NCBI RefSeq assembly: GCF_014851675.1
Contig: NZ_JACVAE010000001.1
Coordinates: 1,364,001-1,428,000, forward strand
From: Rhizobium sp. ARZ01
GTDB lineage: Bacteria > Pseudomonadota > Alphaproteobacteria > Rhizobiales > Rhizobiaceae
Direction of reading: 5' to 3'
DNA: 64,000 nucleotides
Shown: positions 19,073 to 27,927 of the stretch, piece by piece
Layout: each line of letters starts with the position of its first letter
Numbering within the stretch: the first letter of the stretch is position 1
Notes under the pieces: model-generated
Seen by the model: only the letters and a program-made list of their open reading frames with translations
Databases searched by the model: none
Told to the model about the DNA's origin: nothing
Made by a program: the position numbers and the translations under genes

Positions 19073-19558
19073 AGAATGTACCCGGCCACATACGGAGATT
19101 GCATAAGATAGATTATGGAACTTTCGAAGAGAAATTAGGGGTTATCGACCTGCTGTTCCACATTTTGACCACGGTGACTCGCCACAGGACATCGCCGACC
19201 CGCGGCGCACGACCTTTAGCTCACACATTGAGCGGGCTAACCTTCGGAGCACCGCCAGAGAGTGGTTCCGCGTTTCCAGGATGAGATATGGCCGATCTGG
19301 TGCCAAAGCCTCAATCGCCTATCATAGAAATGTTAGCGTGTTTGCGATCTCGCGCGGAATTGCGGGAACGACAAAACCGGCGAGATACTGGCATGAAGGC
19401 TGCGACAAATGCCCTTTTAGTATCCATGGCATCTGCGGAAACCTCTAGAGAAAGCCTCATTTCGATGGGGTTGAAGCGGCAGGAGCCGCGTCTTGGCCCC
19501 TGCCGCTTCGATCACATGGCGTGATCATCCAGTCACGCAACCGCCAAGCCGAACTTGA
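19073..19558. other. Gene-poor stretch between the IS30 element and bluB
   Basis: I recognise no gene in these 486 bases. The only strong structure is the hairpin at 19473-19509. The rest may be the far side of the site invaded by the IS30 element. Confidence 0.5.
19473..19509. terminator. Strong hairpin downstream of bluB
   Basis: GAAGCGGCAGG (19473-19483) pairs perfectly with CCTGCCGCTTC (19499-19509) around a 15-base loop. It lies 50 bases past the bluB stop. There is no U tract, so it may be a 3' stabiliser or a factor-aided terminator. Confidence 0.45.
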
Positions 19559-20317
19559 CTACGACGGGCAGTTCGCCGCCCATCGATGTTCGCGAGCATC
19601 TCGTTCATCACGTACGAGCTGGGTGATTATGTCCGCGTGGGCGTCCTGGCGACCCCATTCTTCGAAATGCACAAGGGATCCAATCGAAAGGCGATCGCGC
19701 CAGCCTGCTTTTTCCAACTCGGGGCGATCATGATAGCCTTTCACCTGCCCGACACATAGATAGGCAATCGGAACAATTCGCTTCGGTATATTCAGAATAC
19801 GTTGCACTGTTCCATTGTCGAAGATGCTCACCCAGCCAACGCCAAGCCCTTCGGCGCGCGCGGCAAGCCACAGGTTCTGGACCGCGCAGGCGGTGCTATA
19901 GAGATCCATCGCCCGAATGTGTGTGCGTCCGATCACGGCAGGTCCGGCTCGGTCGCGATCACAGACAACGCAGATATTAACAGGTGCCTCCATGATCCCT
20001 TCGAGCTTCAGGCCCCGATACGTGTTGCGAAGCGGTTCGGGAAACAAGAGTTCCGCCTCGGCATGCGCTTTCAGGAACGCGTCATGGACTTGCCGGCGCG
20101 TCCCCGTATCCCGAATTATGATGAAACTCCAAGGTTGCATGAAGCCGACCGAGGGCGCGTGATGCGCTGCGAGGAGGATACGACTTAGTAGTTCGTCCGG
20201 AATCGAATCCGGTAGGAACTCACCTCTCGTGTCTCTCCTTGTGAAAATGGCCCGATATACACCCGCACGCTCGGTGGGTGGCAGCGGCTGAGCCGGCAAA
20301 AGACCTGAATAGTCCAT
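19559..20317 (-). CDS. bluB: 5,6-dimethylbenzimidazole synthase
   Basis: BluB cannibalises reduced FMN with oxygen to make 5,6-dimethylbenzimidazole, the lower ligand of vitamin B12. The 252-aa flavin-fold protein shows RAIFTRRDTRGEFLP near residue 22, AAHHAPSVGFMQPWSF near 50, VIGRTHIRAMDLYSTACAVQN near 140 (quoted short of the full motif) and ARAEGLGVGWVSIF. These match Sinorhizobium BluB from memory. The C-terminus is about 25 residues longer than I recall. The ATG at 20317 follows AGGGGA. A cobalamin riboswitch upstream on the same strand confirms the assignment to B12 metabolism. Confidence 0.93.
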   Translation of the reverse strand: MDYSGLLPAQPLPPTERAGVYRAIFTRRDTRGEFLPDSIPDELLSRILLAAHHAPSVGFMQPWSFIIIRDTGTRRQVHDAFLKAHAEAELLFPEPLRNTYRGLKLEGIMEAPVNICVVCDRDRAGPAVIGRTHIRAMDLYSTACAVQNLWLAARAEGLGVGWVSIFDNGTVQRILNIPKRIVPIAYLCVGQVKGYHDRPELEKAGWRDRLSIGSLVHFEEWGRQDAHADIITQLVRDERDAREHRWAANCPS

Positions 20318-20338
20318 CGTATTCCCCTTGTGGACGCA

Positions 20339-20368
20339 GACCCGTCTCGTCGTCCGTACGGACGGGTC
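20339..20368 (-). promoter_or_regulatory. Hairpin between riboswitch and bluB, likely expression platform
   Basis: GACCCGTC (20339-20346) pairs with GACGGGTC (20361-20368), and an inner self-complementary CGTCCGTACGGACG offers alternative folding. It sits between the aptamer and the bluB ribosome site AGGGGA. No U tract follows on the minus strand, so control of translation rather than termination seems more likely. Confidence 0.5.
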
Positions 20369-20375
20369 CATCTTT

Positions 20376-20538
20376 CACAGGCCGGTCTTCTGACTCAGGT
20401 TCATCCTGCAAGAGCGCCTTCCCAGCACCGCCAGTGGCATTGGCCCTTCCAGTCCCCCTCACAGCGTTGGGCACGTCGCGGATTTCCACCGCGTTCCCGA
20501 TTCTCCCCTTTAGGCACGAACCTGCCCGGGCACCTGTG
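20376..20538 (-). promoter_or_regulatory. Cobalamin (B12) riboswitch
   Basis: Read on the minus strand, the aptamer starts with CACAGGTGCC and shows the conserved core GGTGGAAATCC. The B12-box-like end reads GAGTCAGAAGACCGGCC. The closing stem P1 is CACAGG (20538-20533) with CCTGTG (20381-20376). The order and the conserved blocks match the cobalamin riboswitch class. It precedes bluB in the same direction, so adenosylcobalamin should lower bluB expression. Confidence 0.93.
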
Positions 20539-20785
20539 CAATGACGCGTACTATCATTCAGGCGTCGCAGGTCCAATAGCCACCTACGCCATCTGAGGCT
20601 TGGAGGCGCCAAAATGTCACTCAATATTTGTGCTGGCGCAAACTAACCACCATTTGTACGTCTACAGCATGTGGTATGACACTGGGAGACGTGGACTTTA
20701 TTGCGTTTGCTGCGGTCGTCGCCTTGACCTGGCCTGTTGTGCCTGCTTTAGCCCTGTCAATTCTGTTCCATGCGAGGCCCGGCCG

Positions 20786-21742
20786 ATGAGCGAACTGCGC
20801 GTACTTTCAGATGCCTTCATTCCCGAACTGCCGGGCCGCTACAAGGGCAAGGTTCGCGAGAACTACGATCTGCCCGATGGCAGCCGGATCATCATTGCCA
20901 CGGACCGTCTCAGCGCCTTCGACGTGATCCTGACGTCGATACCGTTCAAGGGCCAGGTGCTGACGCAGACTGCGCGTTACTGGTTCGAGCAAACGGCCGA
21001 CATCTGCCCGAATCACGTTCTGGCCTATCCGGATCCGAACGTGGTCATCGGCACGCGACTCGACATTTTGCCCGTCGAGGTCGTCGTGCGCGGCTATCTC
21101 GCCGGAACGACAGGCACGTCGATCCTGACCAAATACAAGCATGGCGAGCGCGAGATGTACGGCATCCGCCTGCCGGATGGGCTGCGCGACAACGAGAAGT
21201 TGCCGCAACCGATCATCACGCCGACGAGCAAGGCCTTCGACGGCGGCCATGACGAACCGCTGTCTGGAGACGAAATCCTGGCCCAGGGCCTGCTGACGGC
21301 CGAGCAATGGGAAACCGTTTCGCGTTATGCGCTGGCGCTCTTTGCCCGCGGCCAGGAACGGGCCGCCGAGCGCGGCTTGATCCTCGTCGATACGAAGTAT
21401 GAGTTCGGCACCGACAAGGACGGCCGGATCGTCCTCGCTGACGAGATCCATACGCCCGACAGCAGCCGCTATTGGATCGCCGACGGCTACGATGAGGCTT
21501 TTGCAGCGGGCAAACGTCCGCAGAGCTTCGACAAGGATTTCGTGCGCGCCTGGGTCACAGAGCGTTGCGATCCCTACAAGGATCCGATCCCGGAGATTCC
21601 GGCCGACCTGATCGAGCAGACCTCAAAGGTCTACATCCAGGCCTACGAGACCATCACCGGGCAAAAATTCGGTCCCGATCTCACAGGTGGCACAGTCCTG
21701 GAACGCATTCGCACCAATTTGCGGCCATACTTCAATGAGTGA
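20786..21742 (+). CDS. purC: SAICAR synthetase, long form
   Basis: Catalyses ATP-dependent joining of CAIR and aspartate in purine synthesis. The 318-aa protein has [66 protein letters not shown] and the product-site stretch [12 protein letters not shown]. This is the longer (yeast Ade1-like) type, not the roughly 250-aa PurC usually found with purS/purQ in rhizobia. A second, standard purC may therefore exist elsewhere. The ATG at 20786 is favoured. An open frame continues upstream without purC-like residues. It diverges from bluB and stands alone. Confidence 0.93.
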   Translation: MSELRVLSDAFIPELPGRYKGKVRENYDLPDGSRIIIATDRLSAFDVILTSIPFKGQVLTQTARYWFEQTADICPNHVLAYPDPNVVIGTRLDILPVEVVVRGYLAGTTGTSILTKYKHGEREMYGIRLPDGLRDNEKLPQPIITPTSKAFDGGHDEPLSGDEILAQGLLTAEQWETVSRYALALFARGQERAAERGLILVDTKYEFGTDKDGRIVLADEIHTPDSSRYWIADGYDEAFAAGKRPQSFDKDFVRAWVTERCDPYKDPIPEIPADLIEQTSKVYIQAYETITGQKFGPDLTGGTVLERIRTNLRPYFNE

Positions 21743-21789
21743 TAACTGAATAAGCTCAGTAGGTTATGGGACTTTTCCGAGAGCCTGTA

Positions 21790-22641
21790 CTAATCCGCGT
21801 ACGTCGTGGTATCGAGGGAAATCGCCTCATCGGTAACGTCGAACTCGATGACCATCTGGTCGTAGGCGGGTTCGACGTGATCGGGCGTCTCGCTCATCAC
21901 CTTGTCATAGTCCAGCGGCGTATGCATGTGGGTTAGAACCGCACGGGCCGGTGCCAGCCGCTCGATCCACTCCAGCGCCTCGCCGAGCGAAAAGTGGCTC
22001 GCGTGTGTTCGGTACTGCAGGGCGTCGATAATCAGCAGGTCGAGGCCGGCCAATCGATTGGCCGTCGCTTCCGGAAAGGCGCTGACATCGGTGCAATAGG
22101 CGACGTTGCCGACGCGAAAGCCGAGAGAATGGATTGACCCGTGAACCTGCAGCAGCGGGTCGAACCGGATGGCGCCCCCTGCTCCGCGGATAACCACCGG
22201 CATGTCGATAGGATCAATCAGGTTCGCAGTGACGATCGGCGGGTAGAAACTGCCGGGAGGCGTCTCGATGCAATACGGAAAACCCTCGCGAATGCGCGCC
22301 ATCGTCTCTAAGTCAGCCCAGATCGGCACCTGCTTTTTGCTGTACTGGACGAAGCCACGGATATCGTCGATGCCGTGAATGTGATCGGCATGGGCATGCG
22401 TATACAGCACCGCGTCGATGCTCTTGACCTGCGCGGCGATCATCTGCTCGCGAAAATCCGGCCCGGTGTCAATTGCCACCGTCGTTCGGCCATCCGGCCC
22501 GATCTGCTCGACCAGCAACGCGGTCCGGGTGCGGCGGTTTTTCGGGTTGTTCGGATCGCAGTCGCCCCAGTCGCCGGTAATCCGCGGGACCCCTGGAGAA
22601 GAACCGCAGCCGAGAATGGTGAAGCGCCGGCGGTATGACAC
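21790..22641 (-). CDS. MBL-fold metallohydrolase (PhnP-like)
   Basis: A 283-aa metallo-beta-lactamase fold protein. The metal motif is THAHADHIHGIDDIRG near residue 82, after IDTGPDFREQM. Further ligands lie in the HGSIHSLGFRVGNVAYCTDV and VLTHMHTPLDY regions. The opening TILGCGSSPGVPRITGDWGDC is typical of the PhnP/RNase Z-like group that cleaves phosphodiesters. In rhizobia this gene follows tatD and metG, as it does here (5 bases after the tatD stop), so it probably belongs to that housekeeping operon. The exact substrate is unknown. Confidence 0.88.
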   Translation of the reverse strand: MSYRRRFTILGCGSSPGVPRITGDWGDCDPNNPKNRRTRTALLVEQIGPDGRTTVAIDTGPDFREQMIAAQVKSIDAVLYTHAHADHIHGIDDIRGFVQYSKKQVPIWADLETMARIREGFPYCIETPPGSFYPPIVTANLIDPIDMPVVIRGAGGAIRFDPLLQVHGSIHSLGFRVGNVAYCTDVSAFPEATANRLAGLDLLIIDALQYRTHASHFSLGEALEWIERLAPARAVLTHMHTPLDYDKVMSETPDHVEPAYDQMVIEFDVTDEAISLDTTTYAD

Positions 22642-22645
22642 GATG

Positions 22646-23425
22646 TCAGACCCTCGGCATCTTGGAGAAGAGACGGAACGCGTTATCCGTCGTTATCGAT
22701 GCGATCTCCGCGTCGCTCAGCCCCAGCGTCTCGGCCAGCACCGAAGCGGTATGCGCCACATAGGCCGGTTCGTTGCGCTTGCCCCGGAACGGTTTCGGCG
22801 CGAGATAGGGCGCGTCGGTTTCGACCAGCATTCGCTCTGTCGGAACCGTCTTTGCGATCTGGCGCAGTTCTTCCGACTTCGGAAAAGTCAAAATGCCGGA
22901 AAACGAAACGTAGCCGCCGAGTTCAACGCCGACGCGGGCAAGCTCCTCTCCTGAAGAGAAACAGTGTAGCAGGAATGGAAAGGCGCCCTTCCCCGTCTCC
23001 TCGGTCAGGATCGCCGCCATGTCCTCGTCGGCCGACCGGCTGTGAATGACCAGCGGCAGGCCGGTCAAACGCGCTGCGGCGATGTGGTTGCGCAGGCCCT
23101 CGGCCTGCGCCTCGCGCGGCGCGTTGTCGTAGAAATAGTCGAGCCCCGCCTCCCCGATCGCAACGACGCGCGGGTGTTCGGACAGCCGGACAAGCTCGTC
23201 CACCGTGACGTCGAGCTCCTCATCGGCGTTGTGCGGATGCGTGCCGACCGAGCAGAACACGGTCGGATATTTTTCGGCGATCGCCAGGATCTCCGGAAAC
23301 TTCCGCACCCGCGTCGAGATTGTGATCATCTGGCCGACACCGGCGGCATGGGCGCGCGCCACGATGTCGTCGCGCTCGGCCTCGAAGTCGGCGAAGTCCA
23401 GATGGCAGTGGGTGTCGATCAGCAT
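22646..23425 (-). CDS. tatD: TatD family metal-dependent deoxyribonuclease
   Basis: A 259-aa TIM-barrel hydrolase with 3'-5' exonuclease or D-aminoacyl-tRNA-type activities in relatives. Metal ligands are visible: MLIDTHCHLDF at the start, IGEAGLDYFYD near residue 90, the His of LVIHSRSADED and LLHCFSSG, and VETDAPYLAPKPFRGKRNEP. The start ATG at 23425 begins exactly with the conserved motif. A longer frame upstream reads through the end of metG and is rejected. It lies between metG and the MBL gene. Confidence 0.94.
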   Translation of the reverse strand: MLIDTHCHLDFADFEAERDDIVARAHAAGVGQMITISTRVRKFPEILAIAEKYPTVFCSVGTHPHNADEELDVTVDELVRLSEHPRVVAIGEAGLDYFYDNAPREAQAEGLRNHIAAARLTGLPLVIHSRSADEDMAAILTEETGKGAFPFLLHCFSSGEELARVGVELGGYVSFSGILTFPKSEELRQIAKTVPTERMLVETDAPYLAPKPFRGKRNEPAYVAHTASVLAETLGLSDAEIASITTDNAFRLFSKMPRV

Positions 23426-23444
23426 CGGCCTTTCCTCAGACCAT

Positions 23445-24995
23445 TCAAGCCTCTGGCGCGACATAGCGCGGGAACACCGGCGTCGGCGCTTCCAGCGGCG
23501 TGCCGCTGACGAGCCTGCCCGCTTCACCAAGAGCGGCAAAGTCCCGCTTGTCGGCAGGCGCGGCGACGAGGTCCAAAAGCTTGCCCGCCGAAGCCGGCAT
23601 GAAAGGCTGGAGCAGGATTGCAATCTGGCGCACCACCTCTGCGGTTACGTAGAGCACCGTGCCCATCCGCTCCGGATCGGTCTTTTTCAGCGCCCAGGGT
23701 GCCTCGCCGGCGAAATAGCGGTCGGCCTCGGACACGACGGCGATGATCGCGGTCAACGCCCGATGGATCATCAGCTTGCCCATCTCGTCGCGCGTGATCG
23801 CATGCAGCGCATCCGCAGACGCCAGCATGGTCTTGTCGGCCTCCGTCAGCGGTCCGCAGACTGGAATCTTCCCGTCGCAATTCTTGACGATCATCGACAG
23901 CGAGCGGCTGGCGAGGTTGCCGATGCCGTTGGCAAGGTCGGAGTTGATGCGGGTTGCGATCCCCTCCTCGCTATAGCTTCCATCCTGGCCGAAGGAGACT
24001 TCGCGCAGCAGGAAGTAGCGCATCTGGTCGAGGCCGAAATGATCCACGAGATTGACCGGATCGACGACGTTGCCGAGCGACTTCGACATCTTCTCGCCCT
24101 TATTGAGCAGGAAGCCGTGGGCGAAGACGCGCTTGGGCAGCGGCAGACCTGCCGACATCAGGAAGGCCGGCCAATAGACGGCGTGGAAGCGGATGATGTC
24201 CTTGCCGATCATGTGAATGTCCGCCGGCCAATATTTCGCCCGCGGACCGTTCGGATCCGTGAGATAGCCGGTGGCGGTGATGTAGTTGGTCAGCGCGTCG
24301 ACCCAGACATACATGACGTGCGCTGGATCGTTCGGGACCTTAATGCCCCAGTCGAAGGTCGTGCGCGATACCGACAAGTCCTTGAGACCCGACTTGACGA
24401 AGGACATGACTTCATTGCGCCGCTCGGCCGGGCCGACGAAATCCGGCTGCGTTTCGTAGAGCTGCAGCAGTTTGTCCTGGTAGTTCGACAGGCGGAAGAA
24501 ATAGCTTTCCTCCTCCACCCACTCGACCGGCGTGCCCTGCGGCCCGTAGCGCACACCATCGTCGCGCAGTTCCGTCTCGTTTTCCTGATAATAGGCTTCG
24601 TCGCGAACCGAGTACCAGCCGGAATAGCTGTCCTTGTAGATGTCGCCGGCATCGGCCATGCGCTGCCAGATGATCTGGCTCGCCTCGTGGTGGCGCGGCT
24701 CGGTCGTTCGAATGAAGTCGTCGTTGGACGCATTCAAAAGCACGGCCATCTTCTGGAACTCGGCCGTGTTGCGGTCGGCGAGTTCCTGCGCGGTCAGCCC
24801 TTCCTTACGCGCGGTCTGCTGCATCTTCTGGCCATGCTCGTCAGTGCCCGTCAGGAAGAACACATCGCGTCCGTCGAGCCGCTGATAACGTGCCACCGCG
24901 TCCGTCGCGATCAGCTCGTAAGCGTGGCCGATGTGCGGCTTGCCGTTCGGATAGGCGATTGCCGTCGTGATGTAGAAGGGCGACGTGTCTGTCAT
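23445..24995 (-). CDS. metG: Methionyl-tRNA synthetase
   Basis: A 516-aa class I synthetase that charges tRNA-Met. The HIGH motif is PHIGHAYE near residue 20. [12 protein letters not shown] follows, and the KMSKS motif is [14 protein letters not shown] near 298. The anticodon-binding helices fill the C-terminal third. It lacks the extra C-terminal tRNA-binding domain of the E. coli enzyme, as usual for alphaproteobacteria. The ATG at 24995 starts [18 protein letters not shown]; a longer upstream frame adds basic residues without similarity. tatD follows 19 bases after the stop. Confidence 0.97.
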   Translation of the reverse strand: MTDTSPFYITTAIAYPNGKPHIGHAYELIATDAVARYQRLDGRDVFFLTGTDEHGQKMQQTARKEGLTAQELADRNTAEFQKMAVLLNASNDDFIRTTEPRHHEASQIIWQRMADAGDIYKDSYSGWYSVRDEAYYQENETELRDDGVRYGPQGTPVEWVEEESYFFRLSNYQDKLLQLYETQPDFVGPAERRNEVMSFVKSGLKDLSVSRTTFDWGIKVPNDPAHVMYVWVDALTNYITATGYLTDPNGPRAKYWPADIHMIGKDIIRFHAVYWPAFLMSAGLPLPKRVFAHGFLLNKGEKMSKSLGNVVDPVNLVDHFGLDQMRYFLLREVSFGQDGSYSEEGIATRINSDLANGIGNLASRSLSMIVKNCDGKIPVCGPLTEADKTMLASADALHAITRDEMGKLMIHRALTAIIAVVSEADRYFAGEAPWALKKTDPERMGTVLYVTAEVVRQIAILLQPFMPASAGKLLDLVAAPADKRDFAALGEAGRLVSGTPLEAPTPVFPRYVAPEA

Positions 24996-25215
24996 GTCGA
25001 GCTCGGCCTGTCTTTTCCTGTTATGGTCGCAGCTATTAACCCATGCCGCCGGTGAGGGAAACAGCAAGTTTGCGCTTCTGCCATGCCCTTGGCGCCGGAC
25101 GCGCTTGCTTGACACACTTTGGAGGCACCACTAACCATTCGCCGATATCGACCAGTTTCGCAGGGTTTGAACCTTCGATCATGGTTCGCCGCTCGAAACC
25201 GGAAGGAAACGCTGT

Positions 25216-26016
25216 TTGGATTTCTGGAGTTCGTTCAATCCGCTGTTTTCCGTTTCCGGCTTCTTCGTCGGCATGCTTGTTGGTGTAACGGGTGTTGGGG
25301 GAGGATCGCTGATGACCCCTCTCCTCGTTCTGCTGTTCGGAATCCATCCGGTGACGGCGGTCGGTACGGATCTCCTCTATGCCGCGATCACCAAGACCGC
25401 CGGAACCGCCGTCCACGGCCGCAACAAAACGATCGATTGGCGCATCGTCGGCAGGCTCGCCGCCGGGAGCCTGCCCGCGGCAACCGTAACCCTCTGGCTC
25501 GTTTCGGGCATAGATCGTAACAGCATCACGGCCGTCGCCACGATCACGATCACGCTCGGCTACACGCTCATGCTCACCGCACTCCTACTCATCTTCCGGC
25601 GACGGGTCATCGAGTGGATCCGCCACAAGATGCGCAATCGCCGCCCGGTTTCACCTGCAACAGTGGCGCTGTTGACGATGGTGCTCGGGCTTACGATTGG
25701 TGTGCTTGTGACCCTGACTTCCGTCGGCGCAGGCGCGCTCGGGGTCACGGTCCTGCTGGCACTTTACCCAAGGCTTCATGTGCGTGATATCGTCGGGTCG
25801 GACATCGTCCATGCCGTGCCGCTAACGCTCCTGGCTGGAATGGGCTACTGGGCGATCGGCGAAGTCGAATGGGCGATGCTCGCAATGCTCCTGGTTGGCT
25901 CCATCCCGGGCATCATCATCGGCAGCCACCTCTCCCCCCGCCTGCCGGAACGACTCATCAGCACGCTGCTAGCCATCACGCTTGCCCTGGTCGGCACCAA
26001 GCTCGTATTCTCCTGA
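25216..26016 (+). CDS. TSUP family (TauE/SafE) membrane permease
   Basis: A 266-aa inner-membrane protein with about eight helices. The N-terminal repeat GMLVGVTGVGGGSLMTPLLV at residues 19-38 is the hallmark of the TauE/SafE family, which moves sulfur-containing anions such as sulfite or sulfonates. The second repeat reads IGVLVTLTSVGAGALGVTVL. The TTG at 25216 follows GGAAGGAAA and gives a normal length. It is transcribed opposite to its neighbours metG and holB, and its stop lies only 12 bases from the holB stop. Confidence 0.9.
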   Translation: MDFWSSFNPLFSVSGFFVGMLVGVTGVGGGSLMTPLLVLLFGIHPVTAVGTDLLYAAITKTAGTAVHGRNKTIDWRIVGRLAAGSLPAATVTLWLVSGIDRNSITAVATITITLGYTLMLTALLLIFRRRVIEWIRHKMRNRRPVSPATVALLTMVLGLTIGVLVTLTSVGAGALGVTVLLALYPRLHVRDIVGSDIVHAVPLTLLAGMGYWAIGEVEWAMLAMLLVGSIPGIIIGSHLSPRLPERLISTLLAITLALVGTKLVFS

Positions 26017-26027
26017 CCGCATCGGAT

Positions 26028-27065
26028 TTATTGGCCGGCTTGCGTGGCGATCTCATCAAGAATCTCGATCACGGTCTGCTTTCGATCGAGGTTGTACGCT
26101 GCGGCAATGCCGATCTTCTCCGAGAGAGACGACGACAACCGCGCCATCCGCTCCGCCGCGACAATATCGTTCCCGAGGGCGGCCGCCCTGGCCTGTGCGG
26201 TCACGTAGTCGATCGCCTGGCCGCAGAAAAAGTCATAAAGGGTGTCGCCGTCCTTGGCCGCCAGAACGTCGGCAAGCCTGTGCACGTCCTTGCGCGACGC
26301 CCTGCCCGCCTCGACGACGATCGCACGGAAGGCCTCCAAAATGTCGAAGCCGCCATAGTTGATGAGTTTTAGCGCCGTCGACACGCTACCGCCGGCCGCA
26401 GCGAGAACGCGATCGGCCTGCCCGCCCGGCAACGTCACGCCGAGATTGTTCAGTGCCAGCCCCAGGTCATCTTGGGACAGCGGCGCAAGACTTAGCGGCA
26501 AACAGCGTGACCGTATCGTCGGCAAAAGCTTGCCCGGCGCATGCGTCAGCACCAGAAAGAGGGCGTTCTTCGGCGGTTCCTCGAGAATCTTCAGGATGGC
26601 GTTGGCCGCATTGCGGTTCAGGTCGTCGGCCGGATCGATGATGACAATGCGCCAATTCCCCGTTCCCGAGGTTTGTGCGAAGAATTTGCCGGCACGCCTC
26701 ACCTCGTCCACGGTGATCGCGGCCCGCACTTTTCCTGACTTCTGGTCGACCGGGCGACTGAGGTGCAAAAGATTGTGTGAAGCACCTGAAGCAATGTGCC
26801 GACCGAGGGCGGAGCCTGGGTCCGGGTCGGCCAACGTCTCCGGCGCTGTCTGTGGGTCGGGATGGGACAGGACATGATGGGCGAAGCGAAAGGCGAGCGT
26901 CGCCTTGCCGATCCCTTCCTGCCCCTCGATCAGGATCGCGTGGTGCCCCTTCCCCGAGCAGTAGGACTGGGCGAGGAAGGCCTGCGCAGCGTCATGGCCG
27001 AACAGCCGCGTCTGTTCGCTCGGCGCAATCGCGCCATCGAGCACGCCCGTTTGCTCGGTGCTCAC
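26028..27065 (-). CDS. holB: DNA polymerase III subunit delta prime
   Basis: A 345-aa AAA+ clamp-loader subunit. Walker A is EGQEGIGKATLAFRFA near residue 45, and the SRC motif is in TIRSRCLPLSLAPL near 195, with VIIDPADDLNRNAANAILKI before it. It starts with GTG at 27065, overlapping the tmk stop by four bases. The tmk-holB pair is standard in rhizobia. Length and motif order agree with HolB rather than DnaX. Confidence 0.95.
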   Translation of the reverse strand: MSTEQTGVLDGAIAPSEQTRLFGHDAAQAFLAQSYCSGKGHHAILIEGQEGIGKATLAFRFAHHVLSHPDPQTAPETLADPDPGSALGRHIASGASHNLLHLSRPVDQKSGKVRAAITVDEVRRAGKFFAQTSGTGNWRIVIIDPADDLNRNAANAILKILEEPPKNALFLVLTHAPGKLLPTIRSRCLPLSLAPLSQDDLGLALNNLGVTLPGGQADRVLAAAGGSVSTALKLINYGGFDILEAFRAIVVEAGRASRKDVHRLADVLAAKDGDTLYDFFCGQAIDYVTAQARAAALGNDIVAAERMARLSSSLSEKIGIAAAYNLDRKQTVIEILDEIATQAGQ

Positions 27066-27760
27066 GTGGCATCCTCCGGAAATGCGAAGCGGTCGCGTCT
27101 CTGGAGCGGCAACAGAGGTGCGACGACGGCTAACACCTGACGGGCGATCTTCTCCCGCGACTGCGTGGCGTCGATGACCCGGCAGCGCAATGGGTCGCGT
27201 TCGGCAAGTTCGAGAAACGCCTCGCGTCGCTTCTCGTGGGTATCAAGTTCCTCTTTCTCGAAACGATCCGGCCCGTTGCTTGAGGATGGGCCAACGGCAC
27301 GCTGGCGGGCCCGCTCGAGGCCGATCGCGGCAGGCAGATCCAAAATCAGCGTGCAGTCCGGCATTACGCCATTCACGGCCACGTTCTGGAGGCGCTCGAT
27401 AAACGCCGGCTCCAGATTGCCGGTGGTCCCCTGATAGACCCGCGATGAATCGAGAAAGCGGTCGCACAGTACAACCTTGCCAGCCTGCAGCGCCGGGCGA
27501 ATGACCTCCTCCACGTGATCATTGCGCGCAGCCGCGAACAACAGCGCTTCCATGCGCGTGCCATAGCGCTCCGCTGCGCCCGAAAGGATGACGTGACGAA
27601 CGGCCTCGGCTCCCGGCGAACCACCGGGCTCCCGGGTCACGACAACGTGTTGTCCAAGCCCTCGCAACGATACAGCCAGCATCCGGATCTGGGTCGACTT
27701 CCCGGCGCCCTCGCCGCCTTCGAACGTTACAAACAATCCGGTCAACCCAGTCAAATCCAA
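27062..27760 (-). CDS. tmk: Thymidylate kinase
   Basis: Phosphorylates dTMP to dTDP. The P loop is FEGGEGAGKST near residue 13, TREPGGSPGAEAVR follows, DRFLDSSRVYQG is at about 98, and the lid region GLERARQRAV near 150. The frame opens with a TTG at 27760 (MDLTGLTGLFVTFEGG). Another TTG a few codons later is an equally possible start, and no strong ribosome site decides. Its stop overlaps holB, and a dac-type gene lies upstream on the same strand. Confidence 0.95.
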   Translation of the reverse strand: MDLTGLTGLFVTFEGGEGAGKSTQIRMLAVSLRGLGQHVVVTREPGGSPGAEAVRHVILSGAAERYGTRMEALLFAAARNDHVEEVIRPALQAGKVVLCDRFLDSSRVYQGTTGNLEPAFIERLQNVAVNGVMPDCTLILDLPAAIGLERARQRAVGPSSSNGPDRFEKEELDTHEKRREAFLELAERDPLRCRVIDATQSREKIARQVLAVVAPLLPLQRRDRFAFPEDAT

Positions 27761-27927
27761 CTTTCACTTTCCCGGCACACCGGTACTCTCTTGCGCCACG
27801 CCAATCGGGCGATTCCGCTCACTTCTAGCGCATAACCCTGAAAAACGGAAAATCCATTTGCTGCGGGTCAATCATCCAAAACGACCGCCGCAGCGCGAAC
27901 GAAGCACCCCACCCCGTGGGATGGCCT

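Noticed and set aside
20220..20624. Minus-strand open frame across the bluB leader
   Set aside because: The DNA here is a cobalamin riboswitch; its conserved core explains the sequence better than a protein.
23205..25055. Plus-strand open frame of 616 codons opposite tatD/metG
   Set aside because: The minus strand carries complete HIGH and KMSKS motifs; the plus frame is an antisense artefact.
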